Of a stretch of DNA of 50,622 nt, positions 1-6,746 are shown one piece after another; positions within the stretch are counted from its first letter, which is position 1, and every line of letters begins with the position of its first letter. A program made the position numbers and the translations under genes. This DNA is from Mycolicibacterium vulneris. Lineage in GTDB: Bacteria; Actinomycetota; Actinomycetes; Mycobacteriales; Mycobacteriaceae. Under the pieces are notes generated by a model, which was given only the letters and a program-made list of their open reading frames with translations, was not told the DNA's origin and searched no databases. Where the stretch lies: the NCBI RefSeq assembly GCF_002104765.1, contig NZ_NCXM01000036.1, forward strand, positions 1 through 50,622, given 5' to 3'.

Positions 1-124
1 CACTGGAACTCACACCCCGAAACTAGCCGCACCCACCGACAAAAATCGGCGGTCAGGGGCCACTGAAACACAAGTGACACAAGTGGTTTCGGGTGCCTCG
101 GACTGAGTTGGCTGTGGCGCCGAG

Positions 125-361
125 TCAGTTGCTGAGGACCAACTTCCAGTTGCCGTTGACGTTACGGTCTGGAACGCACCAGAAGTTGTTCCAGCTTCCC
201 GGCGTCGTGGCCTTCACGCCCGGGCCGGCGTTCTGACACGCCTCCCGCGTCGGGTAATTGCCCTCCGTCTGAATCGTGTCGGCGCCGCTGACGCCCACGC
301 CGATCGTCAATAGCCCAGCCATTGCCAGCAGACCTGCGGCGGCAAAACGCTTGATGTCCAT
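125..361 (-). CDS. small secreted protein, unknown function
   Basis: A 78-residue protein. An N-terminal signal peptide is clear: Lys4/Arg5 followed by an Ala/Leu/Gly-rich core and a likely signal peptidase I site after VSGA, near residue 27. The mature part is about 50 residues with two cysteines (one after EA, one in FWC) that could form a disulfide, and it ends NWKLVLSN. The ATG at 361 is preferred over upstream in-frame codons because it starts directly at the signal peptide. I do not recognise the family. A comparable small exported protein lies at 40653–40874. It is probably exported to the cell wall or medium. Confidence 0.7.
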   Translation of the reverse strand: MDIKRFAAAGLLAMAGLLTIGVGVSGADTIQTEGNYPTREACQNAGPGVKATTPGSWNNFWCVPDRNVNGNWKLVLSN

Positions 362-413
362 CGGTCGACGGTATGCGGAATCGACGGGCCGAGGAGTGCT
401 TTTCGCCGGAAAC

Positions 414-1034
414 TCAACTTCGCTGGGCCGTGAGCGCGACCGCGGTGGCCACCGCTTCCAGCAGGCGGCCGAGTTGCTCGGCGTCCCCGACGTCGCTTTC
501 ACCGACGGCCAGCCGGGTGAAGACACCGGCGATGAACGTGGTGACGGCCGTGGTCTGCGCGGCCAGCAGAACCGGGTCGCGGGTGTCGGGCTGCAGGTGC
601 GCGATGGCGTCGCGGGCCATGACGTTGATCCGGGCGACGAACACCTGCGACGTTTCGGCCAGACCGGGATCGCGGGCGGCGCCCAGCAGCAGCTCGTGCC
701 GCGCTCTGTTGAGCATGAGGCCGGACCCGTCGGCCTGGATCATGGTGAGCCGCGCCAGTTGTGCGAAGGGGGAGCGCGGATCGACCGGCTCGTCGATCAC
801 CGACTGCAGGTTGGCCACATCGATCTCCGCGACCCGCTTGCCGACGCCGCGCAGCAGGGCGGCCCGGGTGCGGTAGTAATACGACGTGGTGCCCTCGGGC
901 ACGCCGGCGACGCGGTCGACCTGCCCGTGCGTCAGCCCGCGCGAGCCGTGCTCGGCCAGCACCCGGATCGCCGCATCGCACAGGTCGCGGCGGCGTTCGT
1001 CGCCGTTGCGTCTGCGGGATCTGTCGGTGGCCAT
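414..1034 (-). CDS. TetR-family transcriptional regulator
   Basis: 206 residues. The N-terminal TetR DNA-binding domain has its helix-turn-helix at about residues 34–57 (LTHGQVDRVAGVPEGTTSYY), followed by a ligand-binding region rich in Ala and Leu. It lies 5 bp downstream of the SDR gene 1040–1810 on the same strand, so the two form an operon. A perfect inverted repeat at 1846–1863, in the divergent intergenic region upstream, is a likely operator, which would make this an autoregulated local repressor of the SDR and the opposing broken metallo-hydrolase gene. The ligand is unknown. Confidence 0.85.
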   Translation of the reverse strand: MATDRSRRRNGDERRRDLCDAAIRVLAEHGSRGLTHGQVDRVAGVPEGTTSYYYRTRAALLRGVGKRVAEIDVANLQSVIDEPVDPRSPFAQLARLTMIQADGSGLMLNRARHELLLGAARDPGLAETSQVFVARINVMARDAIAHLQPDTRDPVLLAAQTTAVTTFIAGVFTRLAVGESDVGDAEQLGRLLEAVATAVALTAQRS

Positions 1035-1039
1035 GGTCC

Positions 1040-1810
1040 TCAGCGCAGCACCGTGCCGCCGTCGACGTTGACGACCTGACCGTTGATCCATTCGCCCTCG
1101 GCCGAGAGCAGGAAGGCGACCAGCGCGGCGACGTCGCCGGGATCGCCGACGCGGGGCCCCCGGATGCGCTTGAGCGCGGCGGCCTGAAGGTCCGGCCATT
1201 GCGGCACCGAACGGATGGTCTCGGTGGCGGTGAAGCCGGGCGCGACGGCGTTGCACCGGATGTTGTCCTTGCCCCACCGCGACGCGACGTGTCGGGTGAG
1301 CGCGCCGATGCCGGCCTTCGCGGTGGCATAGGCCGGACGCGCGGGCTCGCCCTGGAACGCCGCCGCCGAGGACATGTTGACGATCGCCCCGCCGCCGCGT
1401 TTGAGCATTTCCGGGATGGCGTATTTCATCGCCGCCACATACCCGCGCAGGTTCACCGCCATTACCCGGTCCCAGACGTCGAAGTCGATGTCGACCACGT
1501 CGGTGTCGGCGCGGATGGTGCTCATGTCGGCGCCCACGTTGAACAGCAGGTCCACCCCGCCGTAAGTGGTTGCGGCGGAATCGATCAGGCCGGCGACCGA
1601 CGCCGGGTCGGACAGGTCGAAAGCCGCCTCGGTCGCGGTGCCGCCGGCCGCGACGATCCGCGCGACCGTCTGCCGCGCGGCGTCGACGGCGACGTCGCCG
1701 ATGACCACCCGGCAGCCCTCCTCGCCCAGCCGGACGGCGGTCGCCGCACCGAGGCCGGTGGCGCCGCCGGCGACGATCGCCACCTTGTCGGCCAGACCGC
1801 GCAGTCCCAT
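1040..1810 (-). CDS. short-chain dehydrogenase/reductase (SDR)
   Basis: 256 residues, the usual length for a classical SDR. The NAD(P)-binding glycine motif GGATGLG lies at about residues 15–21, the catalytic pair sits in YATAK, and the protein ends in the common NVDGGTVLR. The normally conserved NNAG is replaced by NVGA, so cofactor-loop geometry may differ. The protein should oxidise or reduce an alcohol/ketone with NAD(P)H in the cytosol; the substrate is unknown. The ATG at 1810 follows a GGAAGGGG-like ribosome site. The gene is first in an operon with the TetR gene at 414–1034. Confidence 0.85.
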   Translation of the reverse strand: MGLRGLADKVAIVAGGATGLGAATAVRLGEEGCRVVIGDVAVDAARQTVARIVAAGGTATEAAFDLSDPASVAGLIDSAATTYGGVDLLFNVGADMSTIRADTDVVDIDFDVWDRVMAVNLRGYVAAMKYAIPEMLKRGGGAIVNMSSAAAFQGEPARPAYATAKAGIGALTRHVASRWGKDNIRCNAVAPGFTATETIRSVPQWPDLQAAALKRIRGPRVGDPGDVAALVAFLLSAEGEWINGQVVNVDGGTVLR

Positions 1811-1845
1811 CGGGGCCCCTTCCCGCGTCGAAGATATTGACTTTA

Positions 1846-1863
1846 CCTCTAGAACTGTAGAGG
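1846..1863. promoter_or_regulatory. inverted repeat, candidate TetR operator
   Basis: The sequence CCTCTA-gaactg-TAGAGG is a perfect 6-bp inverted repeat with a 6-bp centre. It sits in the 63-bp gap between divergent SDR (1810) and metallo-hydrolase (1874) genes, next to AT-rich promoter-like DNA (TTGACT at 1837–1842 on the plus strand). TetR repressors commonly bind such palindromes between their own operon and a divergent gene. That the TetR at 414–1034 binds it is inference. Confidence 0.55.
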
Positions 1864-1873
1864 ATCGCCAGTC

Positions 1874-2451
1874 ATGGCAGGGATTCATCGGGAGCGCCCC
1901 GGGGCCGGCGACCTCTCGGCGGCGACGGACACCCCCGCGCGGTCCCTGGGCGACGGCGTCTGGATGTCGCCGGGCGTCTCCAACTCCTATGCGGTGGCCA
2001 CCGGCGAGGGCCGGGTCATCGTCAACAGCGGGCTGGTCTTCGAAGGCCCGTTGCACCGCAAGGCTTTTTCCGACGTGGCGGGCCCGACGCGCGCCGTCAT
2101 CGTCACCCAGGGGCACGCCGACCACTGGGGCGGAGTGAACTCGCTGCGCGACAAGAGCGACGAGGAAACCCAGGTGGTGATGCACCGCAACTACCGGTAC
2201 TGGCGCGACGACAACACCCTGCTCATGGGCTACCGGGTGCCCAAGACGTCGTTCGCCTTCCAGAAGTTCTCCGACGCCGTGCTCGAGCACTTCAAGACCA
2301 TCGACCCCGCAACCATCGACTTCTCGTTCCCCGAGCCGACCACGACGTTCGACCAGCGCATGAGCATCACGGTCGGCGGAATTTCTGGGAAAAGGCCTGG
2401 CTCACCAAGTCAAGCAACGAATTGAGGACCTTAGAAAGGGCAACGGAATGA
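1874..2451 (+). pseudogene. metallo-beta-lactamase-fold hydrolase, internally deleted
   Basis: The first about 168 codons encode the N-terminal half of a metallo-beta-lactamase-fold enzyme of the alkylsulfatase-like kind: GVWMSPGVSNSY, then the metal-binding motif TQGHADHWGG at about residues 78–87. Near 2380 the reading frame stops making sense and ends at 2425. In another frame, 2383–2451 reads as FWEKAWLTKSSNEL and onward, a plausible C-terminus, and its TGA at 2449–2451 overlaps the ATG of the next gene by the usual ATGA. The central portion, including the later metal ligands, is therefore missing through an out-of-frame deletion. It probably encodes no active enzyme. The ancestral gene was translationally coupled to the SDR at 2448. 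Confidence 0.75.
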
Positions 2452-3197
2452 ACTCCGTCAACTTCGATTTCACCGGCGCACACGTGCTGGTGACCGGCGG
2501 CACCAGCGGGATCGGCAACGCGATCGCCGCCGCGTTCGCGGGCGCCGGGGCAGCCGTCACAGTGACCGGCACCCGCGGCTCGGCAGCCGACTATCCCGAG
2601 ACGGAACTGGACGCGTTCACCTACCGCCAATGCCAGATCCAGGATCCCGAATCCGTTGACGCCCTTACTGATTCGCTGGGCGACCTGGACATCCTGGTCA
2701 ACAACGCCGGCGGCCCCTATCCGGCCGGAGACGAATACGATCCCGACGGCTACGTCGCATCGGTGACGCAGAACATGCTGGGCCCGATGCGGCTGACCAT
2801 GCGCTGCCACGAGCGCCTCAAGGCCAGCCGGGCCCCGGGCGGCGCGAGCGTCGTCAGCGTCGTCTCGATGTCCGCGTTCCGGTCGGCGGTGTTCGTCCCG
2901 GGCTACGCCTCGTCGAAGATGGGCCTGATCGCCCTGACGATGAACCTGTCCCGCCGGTGGGCCAACGACGGGATCCGGGTCAACGCCATCGCGCCCGGGT
3001 TCATCGACACGCGAATGACGCACCCGGCCATGGGGATTCCCGAGGTGATGGACGTCGAGATCGGCTTCCACACGCCGCTGGGCAGGCCCGGGACACCCCA
3101 GGACTGCGCCGGCGCGGCGCTGTTCTTGTGTACCGACGCCGCCTCGTACATCACCGGCAGTACCATCGCCGTCGATGGCGGATACCTGACGGTCTAG
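2448..3197 (+). CDS. short-chain dehydrogenase/reductase (SDR)
   Basis: 249 residues, an intact classical SDR: TGGTSGIG at residues 16–23, LVNNAGG near 85, catalytic Tyr153 and Lys157 in YASSK, and the terminal TIAVDGGYLTV. The start ATG at 2448 has an AAAGGG ribosome site 8 bases upstream and overlaps the stop of the ancestral hydrolase frame. It is a cytosolic NAD(P)-dependent oxidoreductase of unknown substrate. Both neighbours (1874–2451 and 3201–3320) are decayed, so this enzyme is the surviving member of a former operon. Confidence 0.85.
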   Translation: MNSVNFDFTGAHVLVTGGTSGIGNAIAAAFAGAGAAVTVTGTRGSAADYPETELDAFTYRQCQIQDPESVDALTDSLGDLDILVNNAGGPYPAGDEYDPDGYVASVTQNMLGPMRLTMRCHERLKASRAPGGASVVSVVSMSAFRSAVFVPGYASSKMGLIALTMNLSRRWANDGIRVNAIAPGFIDTRMTHPAMGIPEVMDVEIGFHTPLGRPGTPQDCAGAALFLCTDAASYITGSTIAVDGGYLTV

Positions 3198-3200
3198 GCC

Positions 3201-3320
3201 ATGAGCGACTTCGACAACATCGCGACCGCCGACGATGTCTTCGAGCTGGCGGCCCGGCTGCACGCCATGTACAGGATGCCGAGGCCGACAACGGCCACGG
3301 ACATCAGCGCGATGATGTAG
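3201..3320 (+). pseudogene. 5' remnant of an unknown gene
   Basis: An ATG 3 bases after the SDR stop opens a frame that begins like a normal protein (MSDFDNIATADDVFELAARLHAM) and then, from about 3270, continues as nonsense to a stop at 3318–3320. From the same point the opposite strand reads as the end of a permease. The simplest reading is that the start of the third gene of the SDR operon was fused by deletion to the tail of a convergent transporter gene. The family of the N-terminus was not recognised. Confidence 0.5.
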
Positions 3321-3470
3321 TCGTCATACCAGGGCTGGTGGGAGTCACGCGGCCAGGACAGATTGACGATGGCCGCGACTCCGTAGATCAGCGCGCCGAT
3401 GTTCACGGGCACGCCCCACCGGCCGAGCCGGTACGGCGGTGCCGTGTTCGCCTGCCGCGGATGAAACGTC
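3267..3470 (-). pseudogene. 3' remnant of an amino-acid permease (APC family)
   Basis: On the minus strand this stretch reads TAPPYRLGRWGVPVNIGALI and continues with NLSWPRD, PWYDDYI and a hydrophobic helix ending GLGILYM. This is the typical last two membrane segments of actinobacterial APC-type amino-acid permeases. There is no preceding permease body: upstream of 3470 the frame is unrelated and reaches a stop at 3509. The transporter is therefore reduced to its C-terminal about 70 residues, and its tail runs into the remnant at 3201–3320. Confidence 0.6.
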
Positions 3471-3528
3471 GCCCTGCAGCGCCGTCGGTCCGAGCTCGGG
3501 TCAACAGCTCAATTTCCGGACACCGAAC

Positions 3529-4011
3529 CTAAGCGCGCAGATCTGCGGTGATCGCACCGGTGAGGCGGATCAGATCCTGCGGCGCCACCGCGACCTCCCA
3601 GCCCCGCCGGCCGGCGCTGCAGAACACCCGCTCCCAGGCCAGCGCACCGGAATCGACGACCGTCGGCAGCCTCCTGCGCTGACCGAACGGCGACACCGCA
3701 CCGACGACGTAACCGGTGGTCTTTTCGGCGACCGAGGCTTCGGCCATGGACGCCCTGGCAACCCCCAGCGCCGCGGCGGCCGCCTTCAGCGAGAGCCGCG
3801 CGGTGGCCGGCACGATGGCGACCGCCAATCCGTTGGGCACCGCGATGATCAGCGTCTTGTAGATCTGCCCGGGTTCGATGCCGGCGGCCTCGGTGAGCGC
3901 CCTGACCGCCTCCGCACCGAACGATTGCTCGCGCCGATCGTGATCGAAGGTCAGGACTTCGTGGGGCACACCGGCTTTCGCCAACGCGGCAATGCCCGGT
4001 GTGGCCGCCAC
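3529..4011 (-). CDS. ybaK: YbaK/EbsC-type Cys-tRNA(Pro) deacylase
   Basis: 160 residues, standard YbaK length. It has the conserved KTLIIAVPNG, AIVPATARLSLK, GYVVGAVSPFGQ and PTVVDSGAL segments of the trans-editing deacylase family, which hydrolyses Cys mis-charged on tRNA(Pro) in the cytosol. The start is a GTG at 4011 with AAGG upstream, 18 bases after the stop of the SDR 4030–4878, so the two are co-transcribed. It corresponds to the Rv3224A/B region of M. tuberculosis, where the gene is annotated in two pieces; here it is one uninterrupted frame. Confidence 0.9.
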   Translation of the reverse strand: MAATPGIAALAKAGVPHEVLTFDHDRREQSFGAEAVRALTEAAGIEPGQIYKTLIIAVPNGLAVAIVPATARLSLKAAAAALGVARASMAEASVAEKTTGYVVGAVSPFGQRRRLPTVVDSGALAWERVFCSAGRRGWEVAVAPQDLIRLTGAITADLRA

Positions 4012-4029
4012 TGTAATGCCTTGGGGCGG

Positions 4030-4878
4030 TTAGGGACCCGTGTACCCCGGCGGGTTGACGCCGTCCACCCAGAAGTCGACGCCCAGCTTGGAGCCGGGGA
4101 TGCAGTCGTAGGTCGACAGGTCGGTGACGCCGGAGTCCACCAGCACGTCCTCGCACAGCAGCATGTTGCCGGTGAACTCCTTGGCCGGCTTATTGAGGAT
4201 GACGTAGGCGGCGTCGGAGTAGATCTCGGGCTTGCGGGCGCGTCCCATCGCCTCGTCACCGCCGAGCAGGTTCTGCACCGCGGCGGTGGCCACCAGCGTG
4301 CGCGGCCACAACGTGTTGGACGCTATGCCCTCCTCGCGCATCTCCTGGGCAATGCCCAACGCGCACAACGTCATACCGAACTTGGCCATCATGTACGCCG
4401 TCGGCTTCAGCCACTCCTGGCCCAGCAGCACCGGCGGGGACAGCGTCAGGACGTGGGGATTCTCCCGGCCCTTCATGTGCGGCAGACACGCCTGGGACAC
4501 CGCGTACGTGCCGCGCACCTGAATGCCGTTCATCAAGTCGAAGCGCTTCATCGGCACCTCGGAGATGGACCCCAGGTTGATCGCCGACGCGTTGTTGACG
4601 CAGATGTCGATGCCGCCGAACTGCTCGACGGTCTTGGCCACGGCTGCCTCGACCGAATCCGGGTCGCGGACGTCCCCGACGATCGGCAGCGCCTGCCCAC
4701 CGGCCTCCTCGAGCTCTTTGGCCGCGGTGAACACCGTGCCCGGCAGCTTCGGGTGCGGTTCGGCGGTCTTGGCTATCAAAGCGATGTTGGCCCCGTCCTG
4801 CGCGGCGCGCTTGGCGATCGCCAAGCCGATACCGCGGCTGGCGCCGGAGATGAACATGGTCTTGCCTTTAAGGGACAT
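4030..4878 (-). CDS. SDR-family oxidoreductase, HSDL2-like (Rv3224 type)
   Basis: 282 residues. The Rossmann motif SGASRGIG lies at residues 11–18, with NNAS near 94, and the catalytic Tyr/Lys in YMMAK. The extra loop EPHPKLPGTVFTAA after beta-2 is characteristic of the hydroxysteroid-dehydrogenase-like 2 group, which uses NADP-type cofactors. The gene is divergent from sigH and shares its 190-bp upstream region, and it leads an operon with ybaK. In M. tuberculosis the same gene (Rv3224) also flanks sigH. The substrate is unknown. Confidence 0.88.
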   Translation of the reverse strand: MSLKGKTMFISGASRGIGLAIAKRAAQDGANIALIAKTAEPHPKLPGTVFTAAKELEEAGGQALPIVGDVRDPDSVEAAVAKTVEQFGGIDICVNNASAINLGSISEVPMKRFDLMNGIQVRGTYAVSQACLPHMKGRENPHVLTLSPPVLLGQEWLKPTAYMMAKFGMTLCALGIAQEMREEGIASNTLWPRTLVATAAVQNLLGGDEAMGRARKPEIYSDAAYVILNKPAKEFTGNMLLCEDVLVDSGVTDLSTYDCIPGSKLGVDFWVDGVNPPGYTGP

Positions 4879-4964
4879 GGCGTCACACTAACGCCATGCC
4901 CGGATCGGCCGGATCGGGGTCCGATCGCGGCGGGCGGGGCCGGCATACGGGCGGATCGCGCGGC

Positions 4965-4991
4965 GGAAATAGCGCGGTCACCCGCGGTGTT
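4965..4991 (+). promoter_or_regulatory. SigH-type autoregulatory promoter of sigH
   Basis: GGAAAT at 4965–4970 and GTT at 4989–4991 are separated by 18 bp. This matches the known SigH/SigR promoter pattern (GGAAYA, 16–19 bp, GTT). Transcription would begin near 5000, upstream of the GTG codons at 5071/5074 that have the strongest ribosome site, so the induced transcript can encode the longer SigH form. SigH is known to activate its own gene in mycobacteria. Confidence 0.7.
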
Positions 4992-5070
4992 GATCCAATC
5001 GGTTTCACATGCGGTGGAGCGGACCCGGACGAACGGTGTCGGGGTCAGCCTTTAGATTGGGAGGAGCAGC

Positions 5071-5190
5071 GTGGTGTCAACGGCGACGAGCCTGTTAGGC
5101 GAGGAGCGGTTGGCTGGCTTCCTTGCGAGTCCGGTGGCGCTTTCGATGCTCTCCGGTAACACCGCCGCAGAAGGGACCGGGTTGATCGAC
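5071..5190 (+). other. sigH: in-frame N-terminal extension of SigH (long isoform)
   Basis: Forty in-frame codons precede the usual SigH start. They open with GTG GTG at 5071 and 5074, directly after a near-perfect Shine-Dalgarno GGGAGGAG at 5059–5066. The codons read like protein (VSTATSLLGEERLAGF). In Streptomyces SigR and in M. smegmatis SigH a longer, unstable isoform from such an upstream start provides negative feedback during thiol stress. The same arrangement is inferred here. Confidence 0.6.
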
Positions 5191-5853
5191 ATGGCCGACT
5201 CTGAAGATGGCCGCCCTGGCGCGACGGGGCCCGAGATTCCGGAGCCCGCAGCGCACGAAGAGACGGACGCGGAATTAACGGCGCGATTTGAACGCGACGC
5301 GATTCCCCTGCTGGACCAGCTTTACGGCGGCGCGCTGCGCATGACGCGCAATCCCGCGGACGCCGAGGACCTGCTGCAAGAAACCATGGTGAAGGCCTAC
5401 GCGGGATTCCGCTCGTTTCGGGCCGGTACCAATCTCAAGGCGTGGCTGTACCGGATCCTGACCAACACCTACATCAACAGCTACCGCAAGAAGCAGCGCC
5501 AACCCGCGGAGTATCCGACCGAGGAGATCACCGACTGGCAGCTGGCCGCCAACGCCGAGCATTCGTCCACCGGGCTGCGATCGGCCGAGGTGGAGGCCCT
5601 GGAGGCGCTGCCGGACTCGGAGATCAAAGAGGCGCTGGCGGCGTTGCCGGAGGAATTCCGGATGGCGGTCTATTACGCGGACGTCGAAGGCTTTCCGTAC
5701 AAGGAAATCGCCGAGATCATGGATACGCCGATCGGAACGGTAATGTCACGGCTGCACCGCGGCCGACGGCAGCTGCGCGGCCTGCTGGCCGACGTTGCCA
5801 AGGAGCGCGGCTTCAACCGCGGTCAACAGACGCACGAGGAGGTGTCGTCATGA
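5191..5853 (+). CDS. sigH: ECF sigma factor SigH (thiol-oxidative and heat stress)
   Basis: 220 residues from the ATG at 5191, matching the M. tuberculosis protein after a variable N-terminus. Sigma region 2 includes LLDQLYGGALRMTRNPADAE and WLYRILTNTYINSYRK; region 4 is the C-terminal helix-turn-helix ending GTVMSRLHRGRRQLRGLL. SigH directs RNA polymerase to GGAA/GTT promoters of thioredoxin, chaperone and low-molecular-weight-thiol genes. Its stop overlaps the start of rshA (ATGA), coupling sigma and anti-sigma synthesis. A longer form can start at 5071, where the ribosome site is stronger. An autoregulatory promoter lies at 4965–4991. Confidence 0.96.
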   Translation: MADSEDGRPGATGPEIPEPAAHEETDAELTARFERDAIPLLDQLYGGALRMTRNPADAEDLLQETMVKAYAGFRSFRAGTNLKAWLYRILTNTYINSYRKKQRQPAEYPTEEITDWQLAANAEHSSTGLRSAEVEALEALPDSEIKEALAALPEEFRMAVYYADVEGFPYKEIAEIMDTPIGTVMSRLHRGRRQLRGLLADVAKERGFNRGQQTHEEVSS

Positions 5854-6164
5854 GCGAGCTCTCCGGCCAGGGCGGTGCCGCGCCCGGCGCCTGCCCCAAC
5901 GACGAATCCCACGGCAGCGTCGGCTGCGCGGAGGTCATCCGCCAGGTCTGGCTGCTGCTCGACGGAGAATGCGGCCCGGACACCCGCGAGCAGCTGCGCC
6001 AGCACCTCGAGGCGTGCCCCGGCTGCTTCAAGCACTACGGGCTCGAAGAGCGGATCAAGGCGTTGATCGCCACCAAATGCCGGGGCGAGAAGGCCCCGGA
6101 GGGATTGCGCGAGCGGCTACGGCTCGAGATCCGGCGCACCACGATCATCCGGGGTACGCAGTAG
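5850..6164 (+). CDS. rshA: anti-sigma factor RshA
   Basis: 104 residues. It carries the zinc-binding HxxxCxxC motif of ZAS anti-sigma factors at His52, Cys56 and Cys59 (QHLEACPGC), plus Cys26, which is positioned like the fourth ligand. RshA holds SigH under reducing conditions and releases it when the thiols oxidise. The start ATG at 5850 overlaps the sigH stop and has GAGGAGGTG upstream, so translation is coupled and likely stoichiometric. It ends 6 bp before the convergent bL37 gene. Confidence 0.95.
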   Translation: MSELSGQGGAAPGACPNDESHGSVGCAEVIRQVWLLLDGECGPDTREQLRQHLEACPGCFKHYGLEERIKALIATKCRGEKAPEGLRERLRLEIRRTTIIRGTQ

Positions 6165-6170
6165 CGTCCG

Positions 6171-6245
6171 TCAGGCGTTGGGGCGCTTGCCGTGGTTGGC
6201 CTTGCTGTGCTTGCGGTCGCGCTTCTTACGGCCTCGTTTGGCCAT
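6171..6245 (-). CDS. 50S ribosomal protein bL37 (24 residues)
   Basis: A 24-residue, extremely basic protein beginning MAKRGRKKRDRKHSK and ending GKRPNA. I recognise it as the mycobacterium-specific 50S protein bL37 found in cryo-EM structures of M. smegmatis and M. tuberculosis ribosomes, where it sits near the peptidyl transferase centre. The ATG at 6245 has a perfect GGAGG 8 bases upstream. The gene is too short for most gene finders and lies convergent to rshA and divergent from the biotinyl-domain gene at 6481. Recognition is from memory, not a database search. Confidence 0.85.
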   Translation of the reverse strand: MAKRGRKKRDRKHSKANHGKRPNA

Positions 6246-6480
6246 GATGTAAACCTCCGTGATTGCTTGTCGAACGAGGCGCCCAGCGCCCGTCGGCTTG
6301 ACCGCCATTCTCTCACGAAACGTCCTATGCAGTGTCTTCGCCCTCGTGCGGACCACTCGGGGCACGTGCGCCGCGGCCCCGAGCGGTCCTGTGGTTCGAT
6401 ATATCCGAGCCTGATGGGCCTGATAGAACCGTGATGACCAGCAGCCAGCCTGCGCGAAGGCCGAGACGAGTGGGGTGAAG

Positions 6481-6696
6481 ATGGCGGAGGATGTGCGTGC
6501 CGAGATCGTGGCCAGCGTGCTCGAAGTCGTTGTGAACGAGGGTGACCAGATCGGCAAAGGCGACATCGTGGTGCTGCTGGAGTCGATGAAGATGGAGATC
6601 CCCGTACTGGCCGAAGTCGGCGGCACCGTCAGCAAGGTCAGCGTGTCGGTGGGCGACGTCATTCAGGCGGGCGACCTCATCGCGGTGATCAGCTAG
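6481..6696 (+). CDS. biotin/lipoyl attachment protein TB7.3
   Basis: 71 residues, a free-standing biotinyl domain (Rv3221c, TB7.3 in M. tuberculosis). The attachment motif ESMKMEIPV places the modified lysine at Lys37. Such proteins are substrates of biotin ligase and resemble the carrier domain of acyl-CoA carboxylases; the carboxylase partner is not encoded nearby. The ATG at 6481 is chosen over an ATG 6 bases upstream because it matches the family N-terminus MAEDVRAEIVASV. It may be co-transcribed with pdtaS, 50 bp downstream. Confidence 0.93.
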   Translation: MAEDVRAEIVASVLEVVVNEGDQIGKGDIVVLLESMKMEIPVLAEVGGTVSKVSVSVGDVIQAGDLIAVIS

Positions 6697-6746
6697 CCGT
6701 CGGGCCGTCTCGATCAGCCGCCGGGGAACGACCCGGGGAGTAAGCG

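Noticed and set aside
29..120. Terminator-like short stems at the window start
   Set aside because: Only 4–5-bp arms are visible and the upstream gene lies outside the window, so a call cannot be supported.
3439..5055. 538-codon plus-strand frame across ybaK and the SDR
   Set aside because: Antisense shadow; the minus strand has two motif-complete enzymes with tight spacing.
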